The notes: generated by a model not told the origin, from the letters alone. A stretch of DNA of 64,000 bases from Cellvibrionales bacterium UBA4451 (GCA_002390285.1 DGPB01000009.1:1-64000), one strand, 5' to 3'. Counted from the stretch's first letter, positions 44,086 through 53,175 are shown. Made by a program: numbers and translations.

Positions 44086-45111
44086 AACAACACAGCATCA
44101 GCGCCAACACATGACACGGTTCTTACCGGTATCACAACCACAGGAACGCCTCATCTAGGCAACTATGTGGGTGCCATTAGGCCGGCCATTGCCGCTAGTC
44201 AGAATACCAGTGTGGATGCGTATTATTTTCTGGCAGATTTTCACGCTCTGATCAAATGTCAGGATCCCGCGAAGGTCCATGAGTCAACACGTGAGATAGC
44301 CGCTACCTGGCTGGCATTAGGGTTGAATACGGACAACGTCGTCTTCTATCGTCAGTCCGATATTCCTGAAATCCCCCAGCTCACCTGGTTTCTGAGTTGT
44401 GTGGCCGCTAAAGGGCTGATGAATAGGGCACATGCCTATAAAGACTCGGTTCAGAAAAATCTGGATGCCGGAGAAGATCCTGATGCGGCGATTACCATGG
44501 GATTATTTTCCTACCCGGTACTGATGGCCGCTGATATTTTGATGTTCAACGGTACGAAAGTCCCTGTGGGACGTGACCAGATTCAGCATATTGAAATGGC
44601 TCGGGATATTGCCCAACGCTTCAATCATATTTACGGCCAACATTTTGCCTTGCCCGAAGCAGTAGTAGATGACCATGTGGCGGTGTTACAAGGACTCGAC
44701 GGCCGAAAAATGAGTAAAAGCTACGGCAATACCATCCCACTTTTTCTTCCTGAAAAGCAGCTTAAAAAACACATTAATAAGATTAAAACGAATCTCTTGG
44801 AGCCTGGTGAACCGAAGGACCCTAATACCTCCACCGTATTTCAGATATGGCGTGCATTTGCTTCTGAGGCGCAAACGATGTCGATGCGCAAAGAATTTGA
44901 AAATGGCATTGCATGGGGCGAAGCTAAAAAACAGCTGTTTGAATTGATTAACGATGAGCTTAGTGAACCCCGAGGGTGCTATAACCAATTAATGGAAGAC
45001 CCCGCTTATATTGAAAAGATGCTGAAAGAAGGGGCTGAAAAGGCGAGGGCGCACAGTGCGCCGTTTATGGCAGAGCTCAATAAGGCAGTAGGGCTTTACC
45101 CACTCGTATAG
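44080..45111 (+). CDS. trpS: Tryptophanyl-tRNA synthetase
   Basis: A class I synthetase charging tRNA-Trp. The 343 residues include the HIGH-type motif TPHLGNYVGAIRP, the GRDQIQHIEMARDIAQRFN tryptophan-site segment and KMSKS (GRKMSKSYGN). The length is typical. No Shine-Dalgarno is visible upstream; instead the start lies in a tandem repeat with a mini-ORF that ends on it. It is convergent with bioA with a 16-nt gap. Confidence 0.97.
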   Translation: MSNNTASAPTHDTVLTGITTTGTPHLGNYVGAIRPAIAASQNTSVDAYYFLADFHALIKCQDPAKVHESTREIAATWLALGLNTDNVVFYRQSDIPEIPQLTWFLSCVAAKGLMNRAHAYKDSVQKNLDAGEDPDAAITMGLFSYPVLMAADILMFNGTKVPVGRDQIQHIEMARDIAQRFNHIYGQHFALPEAVVDDHVAVLQGLDGRKMSKSYGNTIPLFLPEKQLKKHINKIKTNLLEPGEPKDPNTSTVFQIWRAFASEAQTMSMRKEFENGIAWGEAKKQLFELINDELSEPRGCYNQLMEDPAYIEKMLKEGAEKARAHSAPFMAELNKAVGLYPLV

Positions 45112-45127
45112 TGAAGTCTACCGGTTG

Positions 45128-46435
45128 CTAGGCGAGAGCATGGGCAACCTCTACCATGGCTTTAGTCAGTACTGCGATGTCCTCATCGCTGATGACATAG
45201 GGTGGCATTACATACATCAGCTTGCCGAAGGGCCGTACCCAAACACCTTTTTCCACAAACTGTTTTTGAGCCTCAGCCACATCCACCGCTTGTTTCATTT
45301 CAATCACACCCATTGCGCCCAAGGTGCGAACATCCGCGACATTATCAAAGCTTCTGGCGGGTGCGAGACCTCGTTCAAGTTGCTGTTCAATTTCGGGTAT
45401 GCGAGATTGCCAGTTTGAGGCAAGTAGTAACTCGATACTGGCATTGGCTGCAGCGCAGGCCAACGGGTTAGCCATAAACGTGGGGCCGTGCATAAAAACA
45501 CCGGCCTCGCCGCTACAAATACCATGGCTGACTTTTTCACTGCATAGGGTGGCGGCAAGGGTCATATAGCCCCCAGTAAGTGCTTTTCCGACACACAGAA
45601 TATCAGGTGAGATATCGGCCCATTCACAGGCAAATAGTTTTCCACTTCGGCCAAAACCGGTGGCGATTTCATCCGCAATCAACAGTACATCGTGTTGATC
45701 ACAGAGTTCTCGTACACGTTTAAGGTAATGAGGTGAATAGAAGCGCATGCCGCCAGCACCTTGAACAATGGGTTCAAGAATGACGGCGGCTAATTCGTCG
45801 GCGTGCGCGACAATTTTTTGCTCAACGTCACTGATATATGACTCGTTCCAGGTGTCATTGAATTTACGCTGGGGGGCATCAGCAAAAAGCTGTTCAGCAA
45901 CGCTGCCCTTAAACAGGTGATGCATCCCCGTTGTGGGGTCGCAAACCGACATGGCCCCGAAAGTATCACCGTGGTAACCATGTCGAAGGCTCAAAAGTCG
46001 AGATTTTTTACTCTGACCAAGAGAGTGCCAATACTGGATCGCCATTTTGATCGCCACTTCAACACCGACAGAGCCGGAATCGGAAAAAAACACTTTTTCG
46101 AGTCCATCTGGGGTAATATCGACCAATGTTTTCGCTAGTAGGGCTGCCGGCTCATGGATAATGCCCCCAAACATCACGTGAGACATGCAGTCTATCTGCT
46201 GTTTTAGAGCGTCATTGAGGGTAGGATGGTTGTAGCCATGAATAACGGACCACCAGGATGCCATGCCATCAATCAGTTCGCGTCCATCGACTAATGTTAA
46301 GCGAACACCTTCGGCACTGGCTACATGATAGGTTGGAATTTGGCCTATCATAGAAGAGTAGGGATGCCAGATGTGCTGCTGGTCAATTGCTGAAACTTGA
46401 GACGTAGTTAAATGTTTCATAGGGCGTTGATTCAC
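45128..46435 (-). CDS. bioA: Adenosylmethionine-8-amino-7-oxononanoate aminotransferase
   Basis: The PLP aminotransferase that makes 7,8-diaminopelargonate in biotin synthesis, using SAM as amino donor. The 435 residues show IWHPYSSM, DGMASWWSVIHGYNHP, FFSDSGSVGVEVAIKMA, LRHGYHGDTFGAMSV, DEIATGFGRSGKLFACE and the lysine motif CVGKALTGGYMTLAAT. The start at codon 6 (MKHLTTSQV) is also possible. It stands apart from other bio genes, none of which is in the window, and is divergent from the DUF547 gene. Confidence 0.95.
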   Translation of the reverse strand: MNQRPMKHLTTSQVSAIDQQHIWHPYSSMIGQIPTYHVASAEGVRLTLVDGRELIDGMASWWSVIHGYNHPTLNDALKQQIDCMSHVMFGGIIHEPAALLAKTLVDITPDGLEKVFFSDSGSVGVEVAIKMAIQYWHSLGQSKKSRLLSLRHGYHGDTFGAMSVCDPTTGMHHLFKGSVAEQLFADAPQRKFNDTWNESYISDVEQKIVAHADELAAVILEPIVQGAGGMRFYSPHYLKRVRELCDQHDVLLIADEIATGFGRSGKLFACEWADISPDILCVGKALTGGYMTLAATLCSEKVSHGICSGEAGVFMHGPTFMANPLACAAANASIELLLASNWQSRIPEIEQQLERGLAPARSFDNVADVRTLGAMGVIEMKQAVDVAEAQKQFVEKGVWVRPFGKLMYVMPPYVISDEDIAVLTKAMVEVAHALA

Positions 46436-46519
46436 AGGATGCAGACTTCGTATTGTAAGGCGGTAGGGTACGTGGTATCAAAGAGCTTGGTAAATATAAA
46501 ATGAGAGTCAGAGAGTAAA

Positions 46520-47323
46520 ATGACACTGATAAAACAGCTCAATAGTCTTATTTTTGGCCTTATGTTGGTTAGTATCACTGCCATGGCCGCACCCAGCCAA
46601 GATTACTGGGGTTTCTGGGATAAGAGTAAACAGAGTAATTTTACCAGAATTGATCACAGTGCCTGGAGCTCCATTCTGGGTAAATACGTCATTGATAACC
46701 ATTCATCGGGCGTTAATCGCTTTCGTTACAGTGCCGTAACGCCTGCTAGTCAGAAAATTCTGGCGCGATACCTCGGAGACTTAGAGAATATCGACCCTAG
46801 GAAATATAACCGTAGAGAACAGCATGCCTACTGGCTTAACTTATACAATGCGCTAACGGTGAAGCTTGTTCTAGACCACTATCCAGTCAAAAGCATCAAT
46901 GAAATTGACGGTGCGATGGATAATGCCTTGGCCAGAGTGGCTGGGAAGCATCTGAGCCTAAACGATATCGAACACCGAATTCTTATACCTATTTGGAAAG
47001 ACCATAAAACACATTTTGGTATTAGCTGTGCAAGTGTCAGCTGTCCTAACGTGTTAACTCAGGCCTTTACCAGCTCAAATGTAAATCCCATGCTCGAGAA
47101 AGCAGGTCACGATTACATTAATCATGCGCGTGGGGTTTATCTCAAGAATGGCAAGATGCAAGCGTCGAGTATGTTTAATTGGTATCGGGAAGACTTTGCC
47201 AAAGACGACAAAACGATGCTCAAGGTGTTTGCGCACTATGCTGATGACCGGCTGGCATTGTATCTTCTTGGTTTTCAGGGAGAGATTGATTACGTTTACG
47301 ATTGGAGCCTAAACGCGCCATAA
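46520..47323 (+). CDS. DUF547 secreted protein
   Basis: A 267-residue precursor with a signal peptide (about 1-23, ending ITAMAAPSQ). The mature part shows the DUF547 signature: EQHAYWLNLYNALTVKLVLD, LSLNDIEHRILIPIW, the HFGISCASVSCPNV cysteine/serine segment, and SSMFNWYREDF near the C-terminus. DUF547 proteins have a fold reminiscent of papain-like or transglutaminase enzymes, and the cysteine and histidine here could be catalytic, but no activity is established. It is monocistronic and divergent from bioA. Confidence 0.85.
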   Translation: MTLIKQLNSLIFGLMLVSITAMAAPSQDYWGFWDKSKQSNFTRIDHSAWSSILGKYVIDNHSSGVNRFRYSAVTPASQKILARYLGDLENIDPRKYNRREQHAYWLNLYNALTVKLVLDHYPVKSINEIDGAMDNALARVAGKHLSLNDIEHRILIPIWKDHKTHFGISCASVSCPNVLTQAFTSSNVNPMLEKAGHDYINHARGVYLKNGKMQASSMFNWYREDFAKDDKTMLKVFAHYADDRLALYLLGFQGEIDYVYDWSLNAP

Positions 47324-47440
47324 ACAGTGTGGTTTTATATAAGTTGATAAGGGTGTAGGGTTCTATATTTTACTTTAAAATTACTCTTCAACTATCTAAT
47401 ATATATGAAATATTATTTCAAATGGTATTTAAAATATAAC

Positions 47441-47466
47441 AAGGGAGATACAGCGTATCTCCCCTT
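47441..47466 (-). terminator. Likely terminator of pyrE
   Basis: An 8-bp perfect stem (GGGAGATA at 47443-47450 with TATCTCCC at 47456-47463, extended by weaker pairs) begins about 20 nt past the pyrE stop. On the minus strand it is followed by a T-rich but interrupted tract, so termination strength is uncertain. Confidence 0.55.
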
Positions 47467-47486
47467 AAAAAAGTAAGCTTATAAAA

Positions 47487-48173
47487 TTAGCCTTCCGCGC
47501 CACCGTGAGCGAGAGACCATGCTTCAGGTGCATTCAGGAAGGCTTCGATTTCGGCCAGTGATTGATCGTCCATCTCACCGCTTTCCTTGCAGACTTCTAA
47601 AACATCCCACCAGGTAGTTAGCGAGTGTAGGTTAATACCAGCTTTTGCGAGATTTTCTCGGGTGCCGGGGAATATATCGTAGAAGAAAATAACGAATGTA
47701 TCCGTTACCTCAGCGCCCGCTTTTCGGAGCGCGTCACAGAAGGTGATCTTGCTTCCGCCATCAGTAGTCAGGTCTTCAACTAGTAGTACTTTAGAGCCCT
47801 CCGTCAGTGAACCTTCTATCTGAGCATCGCGTCCAAAGCCCTTTGGCTTCTTGCGAACATACTGCATGGGAAGAGAGAGTCGCTCTGAAAGCCAGGCAGC
47901 AAAGGGGATTCCAGCTGTTTCGCCGCCAGCAATAGCGTCGATTGACTCAAAACCGATATCCCGCAGAATAACTGAAGCACCGAAATCCATCAGGGTAGAG
48001 CGTACTCTAGGGAATGATATGATTTTCCGGCAATCGATATAAACCGGGCTGGCCTTGCCAGAAGTCAGTATATAAGGATCATTGGGTCGGAAGTTGATAG
48101 CTCCAATCTCCAGCAACATTTTAGCGGTCAATTTGGCGATAAGCTGCTTATCAGGAAAGCTATTAAAAGACAT
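47487..48173 (-). CDS. pyrE: Orotate phosphoribosyltransferase, alphaproteobacterial-like type
   Basis: PyrE joins orotate and PRPP to form OMP in pyrimidine synthesis. The 228-residue product has IDCRKIISFPRVRSTLMDFG, AGGETAGIPFAAWLSERL, the YVRKKPKGFGRDAQIEG segment and the PRPP-binding LLVEDLTTDGGSK. These motifs and the TTWWDVLE ... FLNAPEAW ending recall the longer alphaproteobacterial enzyme, not E. coli PyrE (213 residues, with a DDVITAGTA-type PRPP loop). It is not next to rph or other pyrimidine genes. Horizontal acquisition is possible but inferred. Confidence 0.93.
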   Translation of the reverse strand: MSFNSFPDKQLIAKLTAKMLLEIGAINFRPNDPYILTSGKASPVYIDCRKIISFPRVRSTLMDFGASVILRDIGFESIDAIAGGETAGIPFAAWLSERLSLPMQYVRKKPKGFGRDAQIEGSLTEGSKVLLVEDLTTDGGSKITFCDALRKAGAEVTDTFVIFFYDIFPGTRENLAKAGINLHSLTTWWDVLEVCKESGEMDDQSLAEIEAFLNAPEAWSLAHGGAEG

Positions 48174-48539
48174 AATGAATCCTTTGTAAGGGTGTTTCAG
48201 TTAGGGCTAAATCCATTCATTCACACATTGCCCGGTAAAAGATCGTCCGGTAAAAGAGGGTGGATAAATACGATCGACTGTTAGCCAGATGGGGTGGCTA
48301 AACGTAGAGCCTTGGAAAAGGCGAATTTTGCCAGAATAGGGCACCATAATCCATCGGAACAACGTGGTTCTCGTTAATAGGGGCGAGAGTATTCCACTCT
48401 AAACCTGAGCGCTAGATCCAGCATAATAGACAGAATCAACAAACAAATAAGCAGTCAACACATTGATTTATAAGCATTATGTGTTGGCAGTCAGATGAAA
48501 TCACAACTTCGTTAGTGATTAATGGATACCCGTCCCGGG
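48174..48539. other. 366-nt gene-free stretch upstream of pyrE
   Basis: It holds the pyrE promoter region and the end of the DUF4202 unit. Visible are a direct repeat CCGGTAAAAGA within about 48231-48256 and an inverted repeat TTAGCCA (48281-48287) and TGGCTAA (48295-48301), about 110 nt before the pyrE start. No coding remnant was recognised. Confidence 0.45.
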
Positions 48540-49154
48540 TTAGCTGGAATTACCTGTTGATATTGATTGTTGAATCAGTGGAATTAAGGGCTCAGGTAAC
48601 GTGAGATTACCCGCAAGTGCAAATGTATGTGCTTCTGGCGACATTTTTCCCCATGTTTTACGAATGATCTCGGCCCATTTTTCTTTATTGTATTCAGGGT
48701 GTTTATCGTAAAAGGCTAGCATGTAATGTTCAATAAACACCAAGCTGGCCACATCCTCCAGCAACTGGGTGTCAGCATTTACCTTGAGACCACGTTTTCC
48801 AATGGCTTCCTTTGCTTGCTCCAGTGATGCTTCATCATAACCAGCCTTGCCCATTAGAAGGGCAGTGCTATCCGCATGAAATTGATACAGGCTATTTCGC
48901 CACTGATGATAACCTTGGCGATTCATCGGGTAAGTATCACGTGGCGTTTTCCATCGCTGGATATGCTGACCACGAATAGCTATTTTTGCCACATCATCCG
49001 CCGCTGGTTGATAACGTTCCAGCATGTCAGACATGCGATGTGAATAAAGCAGCTCTTTCGGCCAATCTTTACCCTCAGCCGTTTCAATGTTTGGGTCTTC
49101 ACGGTTGGCTGCATCTATCAGGGAAACAACCAGGTCATAGGCTTGTTGTGTCAA
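48540..49154 (-). CDS. DUF4202 protein
   Basis: A 204-residue soluble protein matching the DUF4202 pattern: AYDLVVSLIDAANREDP, KELLYSHRMSDMLERY, the IRGQHIQRWKTPRDTYP stretch, GYHQWRNSLYQFHA, and LLEDVASLVFIEHYMLAF. The histidine- and acid-rich helical layout suggests a metal-dependent HD-like fold, which is inference; the family has no settled function. It lies alone, next to the gene-free dif region. Confidence 0.8.
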   Translation of the reverse strand: MTQQAYDLVVSLIDAANREDPNIETAEGKDWPKELLYSHRMSDMLERYQPAADDVAKIAIRGQHIQRWKTPRDTYPMNRQGYHQWRNSLYQFHADSTALLMGKAGYDEASLEQAKEAIGKRGLKVNADTQLLEDVASLVFIEHYMLAFYDKHPEYNKEKWAEIIRKTWGKMSPEAHTFALAGNLTLPEPLIPLIQQSISTGNSS

Positions 49155-49301
49155 TTGTCTTTTCCAAAAATGAATACCTGCCTATTCTAAACGATTGTTA
49201 GATGGAGAGGGCATGGCCGGGAAGAGGGGCTAAGTTTTACTTCAAATGACCATAAGCCTCTTAAGTCGACATATGCTCTCATAGCTGTTTCCAAATAATT
49301 G

Positions 49302-49329
49302 ATTTAACATAATATACATTATGCGCAGT
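49302..49329 (-). other. dif: dif chromosome dimer resolution site (XerC/XerD target)
   Basis: On the plus strand this reads ATTTAACATAA (XerD arm), TATACA (central hexamer), TTATGCGCAGT (XerC arm). It equals the reverse complement of E. coli dif, as recalled, at 26 of 28 positions; only the two outermost XerC-side bases differ. XerCD recombine dif at the septum to resolve chromosome dimers, activated by FtsK. Its place in a gene-free gap, at the switch in gene polarity and between converging KOPS octamers, supports a real terminus. Confidence 0.93.
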
Positions 49330-49840
49330 TGTAGGTAAGGCAAGGTGGGCTGGGGTCTTGGTATAACCTGCCAGTACGACTTGTTGGCTTGGTACTACGC
49401 CGGGCAAGCTGCCTGTAGCCGGTAAGTTGAATATTACTAAACCAGTTAACCCTTGCCGTGCATCATTCTAGCTGAGATCAGGCAAGCAAGGTTGTTTGCG
49501 TGGCTAAGAATATTGTTGGACTGAGGTCCCTGTTCACAAATGATGCTTACGAGCGTGCATAGGTATATGGACGTAATGATGTTTGAGGTGTTGGGTGATT
49601 ATGGTTCGGAGGTAATAGGAGTGATACGCATTGCTTCTATTGGAAGCCAGGTTTCTACAACATTAGCTTGATGCAATGATGATAAATGAGCACATTTACA
49701 GCTGTGTATTAGATATATAGGTAAGCTGTTCTATAAAGCGAAGGCTTGTTTGAACGCTGTATTCCTTAAAAAAGCCCTTTAGGTCGATTGTTTCAGTTCT
49801 TTTGATTCATTCCATTCCGTTAGTGTCTGGCTTGCTATCA

Positions 49841-49868
49841 ATTTAACATAACCCATATCTAGCTTATG
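49841..49868 (-). other. dif-like site with perfect XerD arm and degenerate XerC arm
   Basis: ATTTAACATAA is repeated exactly, in the same orientation as in dif, 539 nt to the right. It is followed by CCCATA and a segment that no longer resembles a XerC arm (about 3 of 11 matches). Elements that integrate through XerCD leave such imperfect second sites. AT-rich chance recurrence cannot be excluded. Confidence 0.4.
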
Positions 49869-49950
49869 TATAAGTCATAAATATCAGATAGATAGGAGTA
49901 TTTCATGATAAATTATGACGAATTTCTTGGTTAGTGTGATGTGATTATCG

Positions 49951-49973
49951 GGGTAGATAAAACACTTCTACCC
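49951..49973 (-). terminator. Possible terminator hairpin at the end of gorA
   Basis: GGGTAG (49951-49956) pairs with CTACCC (49968-49973), overlapping the last base of the gorA stop codon. On the minus strand no clear U-tract follows, so this is tentative. Confidence 0.3.
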
Positions 49974-51322
49974 TATTCTCTCATCGTGACAAATTCTTCT
50001 GCTGCGGTTGGGTGTATACCAATAGTGGCATCGAAGTCAGATTTGGTCGCACCGACTTTAATGGCGATGGCAATACCTTGAATAATCTCACCAGCATGTT
50101 CTCCCACCATATGACAGCCCACTACCCTATCGGTGCTTTTTACCACGATTAGCTTCATGAAGATCTTGCCTTCACCACCCGCTAATGTTTCTTTCATCGG
50201 CCTAAAATGGCTTCTAAAGATCGATAGATCGTCACTGTGTCGTTCTATAGCTTGTTGCTCCGTTAAGCCTACTGATGCGGTGTTGGGCTGACTGAAGACG
50301 GCTGTGGGTATGTTGGTGTAGTCAATTGAGGTGGGTTCGCCGGTTGTGAGTGTCTTGGTCAGCGCCATTCCTTCAGTAATGGCCACAGGGGTTAACTCTA
50401 CACGGCCTATAACATCACCCAGAGCGTAGATTGAAGGCTCTGCTGTTTGAAAATAATCATCTACGATGACTGAGCCATTAGGGCGTGTCTCTACCGCCGT
50501 GTTTTCTAGTCCGAGCCCTTCTGTATGGGGGCTACGTCCTGTGGCGTACATGACGAGCCCGGTATTCATGGACTCACCATTATTAAGGTCCACTCGATAG
50601 GTCGAGCTTTCAAGTTGAGTTATTTTTTCAATATCAGTGGAAAAATGTAGGTGTATGCCGTGATTCTCAAGTTCATCTTTTAGAACATGACGTAGGTCAT
50701 CATCAAAGCCCCTTAGGAATAAGGGCCCGCGATAAAGCAAATGAGTCTCGACACCAAGCCCATTAAAGATGCCTGCAAACTCCACGGCAATATACCCACC
50801 GCCGACAATAATGATTTGTTTGGGTAGTGCATCCAGGAAAAAAGCGTCATTGGAGGTAATAGCGAGCTCACTTCCGGGAAAATCGGGGACGTAAGGTACG
50901 CCGCCTGTGGCGATTAGAATCTTCTCACAACGATATTTGAGGCCATTCACCTCTACGGTGTGTGGGTCAATGATCGATGCCCAGCCCTCTATTAACGTAA
51001 CCTTGGCGTTATCTAATAAGTTGCCGTAGATCGAGTTAAGCCGTTCAATTTCGCGGTTTTTGTTCTCACGTAACGTTGGCCAGTCAAAATGTGTTTCACC
51101 AACCTGCCAACCAAAACCCTTAGCGGCTCGAAACTCTTCCGCAAAGGAGGATGCATAAACAAACAGTTTTTTGGGGACGCAGCCTACGTTGACGCAGGTT
51201 CCACCCAGATATTGAGATTCTGCAATGGCAACGCGCATACCCTGCTGAGAACACATGCGAGCTGTTCGAACGCCGCCAGAACCAGCACCTATGACAAACA
51301 GATCAAAGTCAAAATCGCTCAT
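49973..51322 (-). CDS. gorA: Glutathione-disulfide reductase
   Basis: A flavoprotein that keeps glutathione reduced with NADPH. The 449 residues show the FAD motif VIGAGSGGVRTARM, the redox-active disulfide C43/C48 in GGTCVNVGCVPKKL, the NADPH-binding GGGYIAVEFAGIF, YALGDVIGRVELTPVAI, and the C-terminal IHPTAAEEF with H437 as proton relay. It is followed upstream on the same strand by serS (86-nt gap) and borders the dif region downstream. Confidence 0.95.
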   Translation of the reverse strand: MSDFDFDLFVIGAGSGGVRTARMCSQQGMRVAIAESQYLGGTCVNVGCVPKKLFVYASSFAEEFRAAKGFGWQVGETHFDWPTLRENKNREIERLNSIYGNLLDNAKVTLIEGWASIIDPHTVEVNGLKYRCEKILIATGGVPYVPDFPGSELAITSNDAFFLDALPKQIIIVGGGYIAVEFAGIFNGLGVETHLLYRGPLFLRGFDDDLRHVLKDELENHGIHLHFSTDIEKITQLESSTYRVDLNNGESMNTGLVMYATGRSPHTEGLGLENTAVETRPNGSVIVDDYFQTAEPSIYALGDVIGRVELTPVAITEGMALTKTLTTGEPTSIDYTNIPTAVFSQPNTASVGLTEQQAIERHSDDLSIFRSHFRPMKETLAGGEGKIFMKLIVVKSTDRVVGCHMVGEHAGEIIQGIAIAIKVGATKSDFDATIGIHPTAAEEFVTMRE

Positions 51323-51408
51323 AACTTTTCCTTACAAAATGGTTGCTGACGCCCAAGGCTATGAGGCGTGACTGCTTATAATGCTAAGTTAGGCTTCATG
51401 CCTTCGAA

Positions 51409-52695
51409 TCACCCGATTTGATTTTGACCCGCCATATAAGGCTTGAGTGCTTCGGGGATAGTGATGCTGCCATCCGCTTGCTGATAGTTTTCCATTACCG
51501 CTACCAGGGTTCGACCCACGGCTAATCCAGAGCCGTTTAGAGTATGTAGTAGTTCAGGTTTACCCGTTTCAGGATTGCGCCACCGTGCTTTTAGCCGACG
51601 CGCCTGGAAATCACGGAAGTTACTACAGGAGGAAATTTCTCTATAGCGCTCCTGTGATGGCAACCAGACCTCTATATCGTAGGTGCGTGCTGCGGAGAAA
51701 CCTATGTCGCCTCCACAGAGTAAGACCGTTCTGTAGGGGAGTCCCAGTTTCTGCAGGATGGCTTCAGCGTGGCCGGTGAGCTTTTCTAGGGTCTCCGTAG
51801 ATTCTTCTGGCTTAACAAACTGGACCATCTCAATCTTTTCAAATTGATGCTGACGAATCATTCCTCGAGTATCTTTACCGTAGCTTCCGGCCTCGCTCCT
51901 AAAACAGGGTGTGTGGCAGGTAAACTTTATGGGCATTTGATCTGCGTCCACAATTTCATTGCGGAAGATATTGGTGACGGGTACTTCGGCGGTAGGAATT
52001 AGATAGAAGTCTCGGTCATCCTGTAACTTAAAGAGCTCTTCTTCAAATTTGGGGAGCTGGCCGGTGCCAAATAGTGATTCACTATTGACGATATAAGGTA
52101 CGTTGATTTCCTCATAGCCGTGTTCGGCTACATGGGTATCCAGCATGAATTGAACTAATGCTCGGTGCAGCCGGGCAATACCGCCGCGCATGACGGCAAA
52201 CCGGGACCCTGTAATTTTCGTTGCTGTCTCAAAATCAAGTTGGCCAATGTTGGCGCCAAGATCGACGTGATCTTTTATCTCGAAATCAAAGCTTCGTGGC
52301 TCTCCCCAGCGACGGATTTCCACATTGTCATCTTCGGATGTTCCTACTGGAACCTCGGCATCTGGAATATTGGGCACCGTATTGAGGTAACTGTCCAGCT
52401 TATGCTGTACGTTCGACAATTCGTCTTCAGCCTGAATACAGGCCTTTTTTAATGTTTCGCCCTTTTCTCTTAGTGGGGTGATGTCTTCTCCCCTACTTTT
52501 GGCCTCACCGATTTGTTTACCCATGGATTTGGAGTAGGCATTGCGTTCAGATTGCAATAACTGGGCTTTGTCCTGTAACTCACGTCGCTGGATTTCCAGC
52601 TGAGTTAAGGTTTCAACATCCAGAGAAAATCCACGAACAGAGAGTGCCGCAGCGATGGTTTCGGGTTCAGATCTAACAAGTTTTGGGTCCAACAT
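51409..52695 (-). CDS. serS: Seryl-tRNA synthetase
   Basis: A class II synthetase charging tRNA-Ser and tRNA-Sec. The 428 residues comprise an N-terminal coiled-coil arm (about 30-110) and the catalytic core with YLIPTAEVPVTNIFRNEI, motif 2 (FTCHTPCFRSEAGSYGKDTR, then GMIRQHQFEKIEM) and motif 3 (GSGLAVGRTLVAVMENYQ). It lies 15 nt after crcB, so crcB-serS are cotranscribed, the order found in Pseudomonas (rarA-crcB-serS). Confidence 0.97.
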   Translation of the reverse strand: MLDPKLVRSEPETIAAALSVRGFSLDVETLTQLEIQRRELQDKAQLLQSERNAYSKSMGKQIGEAKSRGEDITPLREKGETLKKACIQAEDELSNVQHKLDSYLNTVPNIPDAEVPVGTSEDDNVEIRRWGEPRSFDFEIKDHVDLGANIGQLDFETATKITGSRFAVMRGGIARLHRALVQFMLDTHVAEHGYEEINVPYIVNSESLFGTGQLPKFEEELFKLQDDRDFYLIPTAEVPVTNIFRNEIVDADQMPIKFTCHTPCFRSEAGSYGKDTRGMIRQHQFEKIEMVQFVKPEESTETLEKLTGHAEAILQKLGLPYRTVLLCGGDIGFSAARTYDIEVWLPSQERYREISSCSNFRDFQARRLKARWRNPETGKPELLHTLNGSGLAVGRTLVAVMENYQQADGSITIPEALKPYMAGQNQIG

Positions 52696-52710
52696 GGAGA
52701 AAGGGTATTC

Positions 52711-53082
52711 CTAAAATAAACGGGTCAAAACAATTGCGCCCAGCGTTCCGGCTAGGCACAACACGACATTTAGAGCGACGTAAACCGCCGCCAGTGCAAA
52801 GTGGCCATTTTGCCACAAAGCAAGGGTATCAAGCGAGAAGGTTGAGAAGGTCGTGAACGCGCCGAGAAAGCCCACCATCAAGAGGTTTCGTAATTCAGCC
52901 GGTAACACACCCCGCTCAATAATTAATACATAGAAAAGGCCCATTAAGATACTGCCGCCTACATTGACGACGAGTGTACCAATGGGAAATCGACCACCGA
53001 GTACGGGAAAAACCACGGCATTGACAGCAAAACGACCCATTGCCCCCAGTGCGCCGCCGAACGCCACTGCTAACCATTGCAT
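52711..53082 (-). CDS. crcB: Fluoride exporter CrcB/Fluc
   Basis: A small four-helix membrane protein that forms dual-topology dimers exporting fluoride. ATG at 53082, preceded by GGAG, gives 123 residues starting MQWLAVAFGGALGAMGRF; an in-frame TTG at 53100 would add six. Motifs GGALGAMGR, GTLVVNVGGS, GFLGAFTTFSTFSLD and the hydrophobic C-terminal helix are typical. No fluoride riboswitch was recognised upstream. It lies between rarA (94 nt) and serS (15 nt). Confidence 0.94.
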   Translation of the reverse strand: MQWLAVAFGGALGAMGRFAVNAVVFPVLGGRFPIGTLVVNVGGSILMGLFYVLIIERGVLPAELRNLLMVGFLGAFTTFSTFSLDTLALWQNGHFALAAVYVALNVVLCLAGTLGAIVLTRLF

Positions 53083-53175
53083 GATAGAAACTCCGGGCAA
53101 TTGTTATTACCACCTAAAAGGCTAGCTAAAAGTGTGGTCTGTCTCTTGAGGTTTTTGGCCATAACTATTCTGGAT

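Larger units (their letters stand above)
49155..49972. other. 818-nt gene-free region containing a dif site
   Basis: No recognisable gene; the longest reading frames are short and unfamiliar (for example 34 codons at 49567-49671). It holds a near-perfect dif site at 49302-49329, a second XerD-type half-site at 49841-49851, and locally structured DNA around 49375-49430 (AGTAC/GTACT and GGCA-AGC-TGCC). A 9-codon frame at 49905-49934 follows an AGGAG sequence but is too short to support as a gene. The interval between the two Xer sites (about 510 bp) may be an old integrated element. Confidence 0.6.

Noticed and set aside
49905..49934. Nine-codon frame with a good AGGAG site in the dif region
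   Set aside because: Too short to support without conservation data; the AGGAG could be chance in AT-rich DNA.
52711..53100. Fluoride riboswitch before crcB
   Set aside because: The 94 nt upstream show no recognisable pseudoknot motif, and the gene is embedded in a housekeeping cluster.
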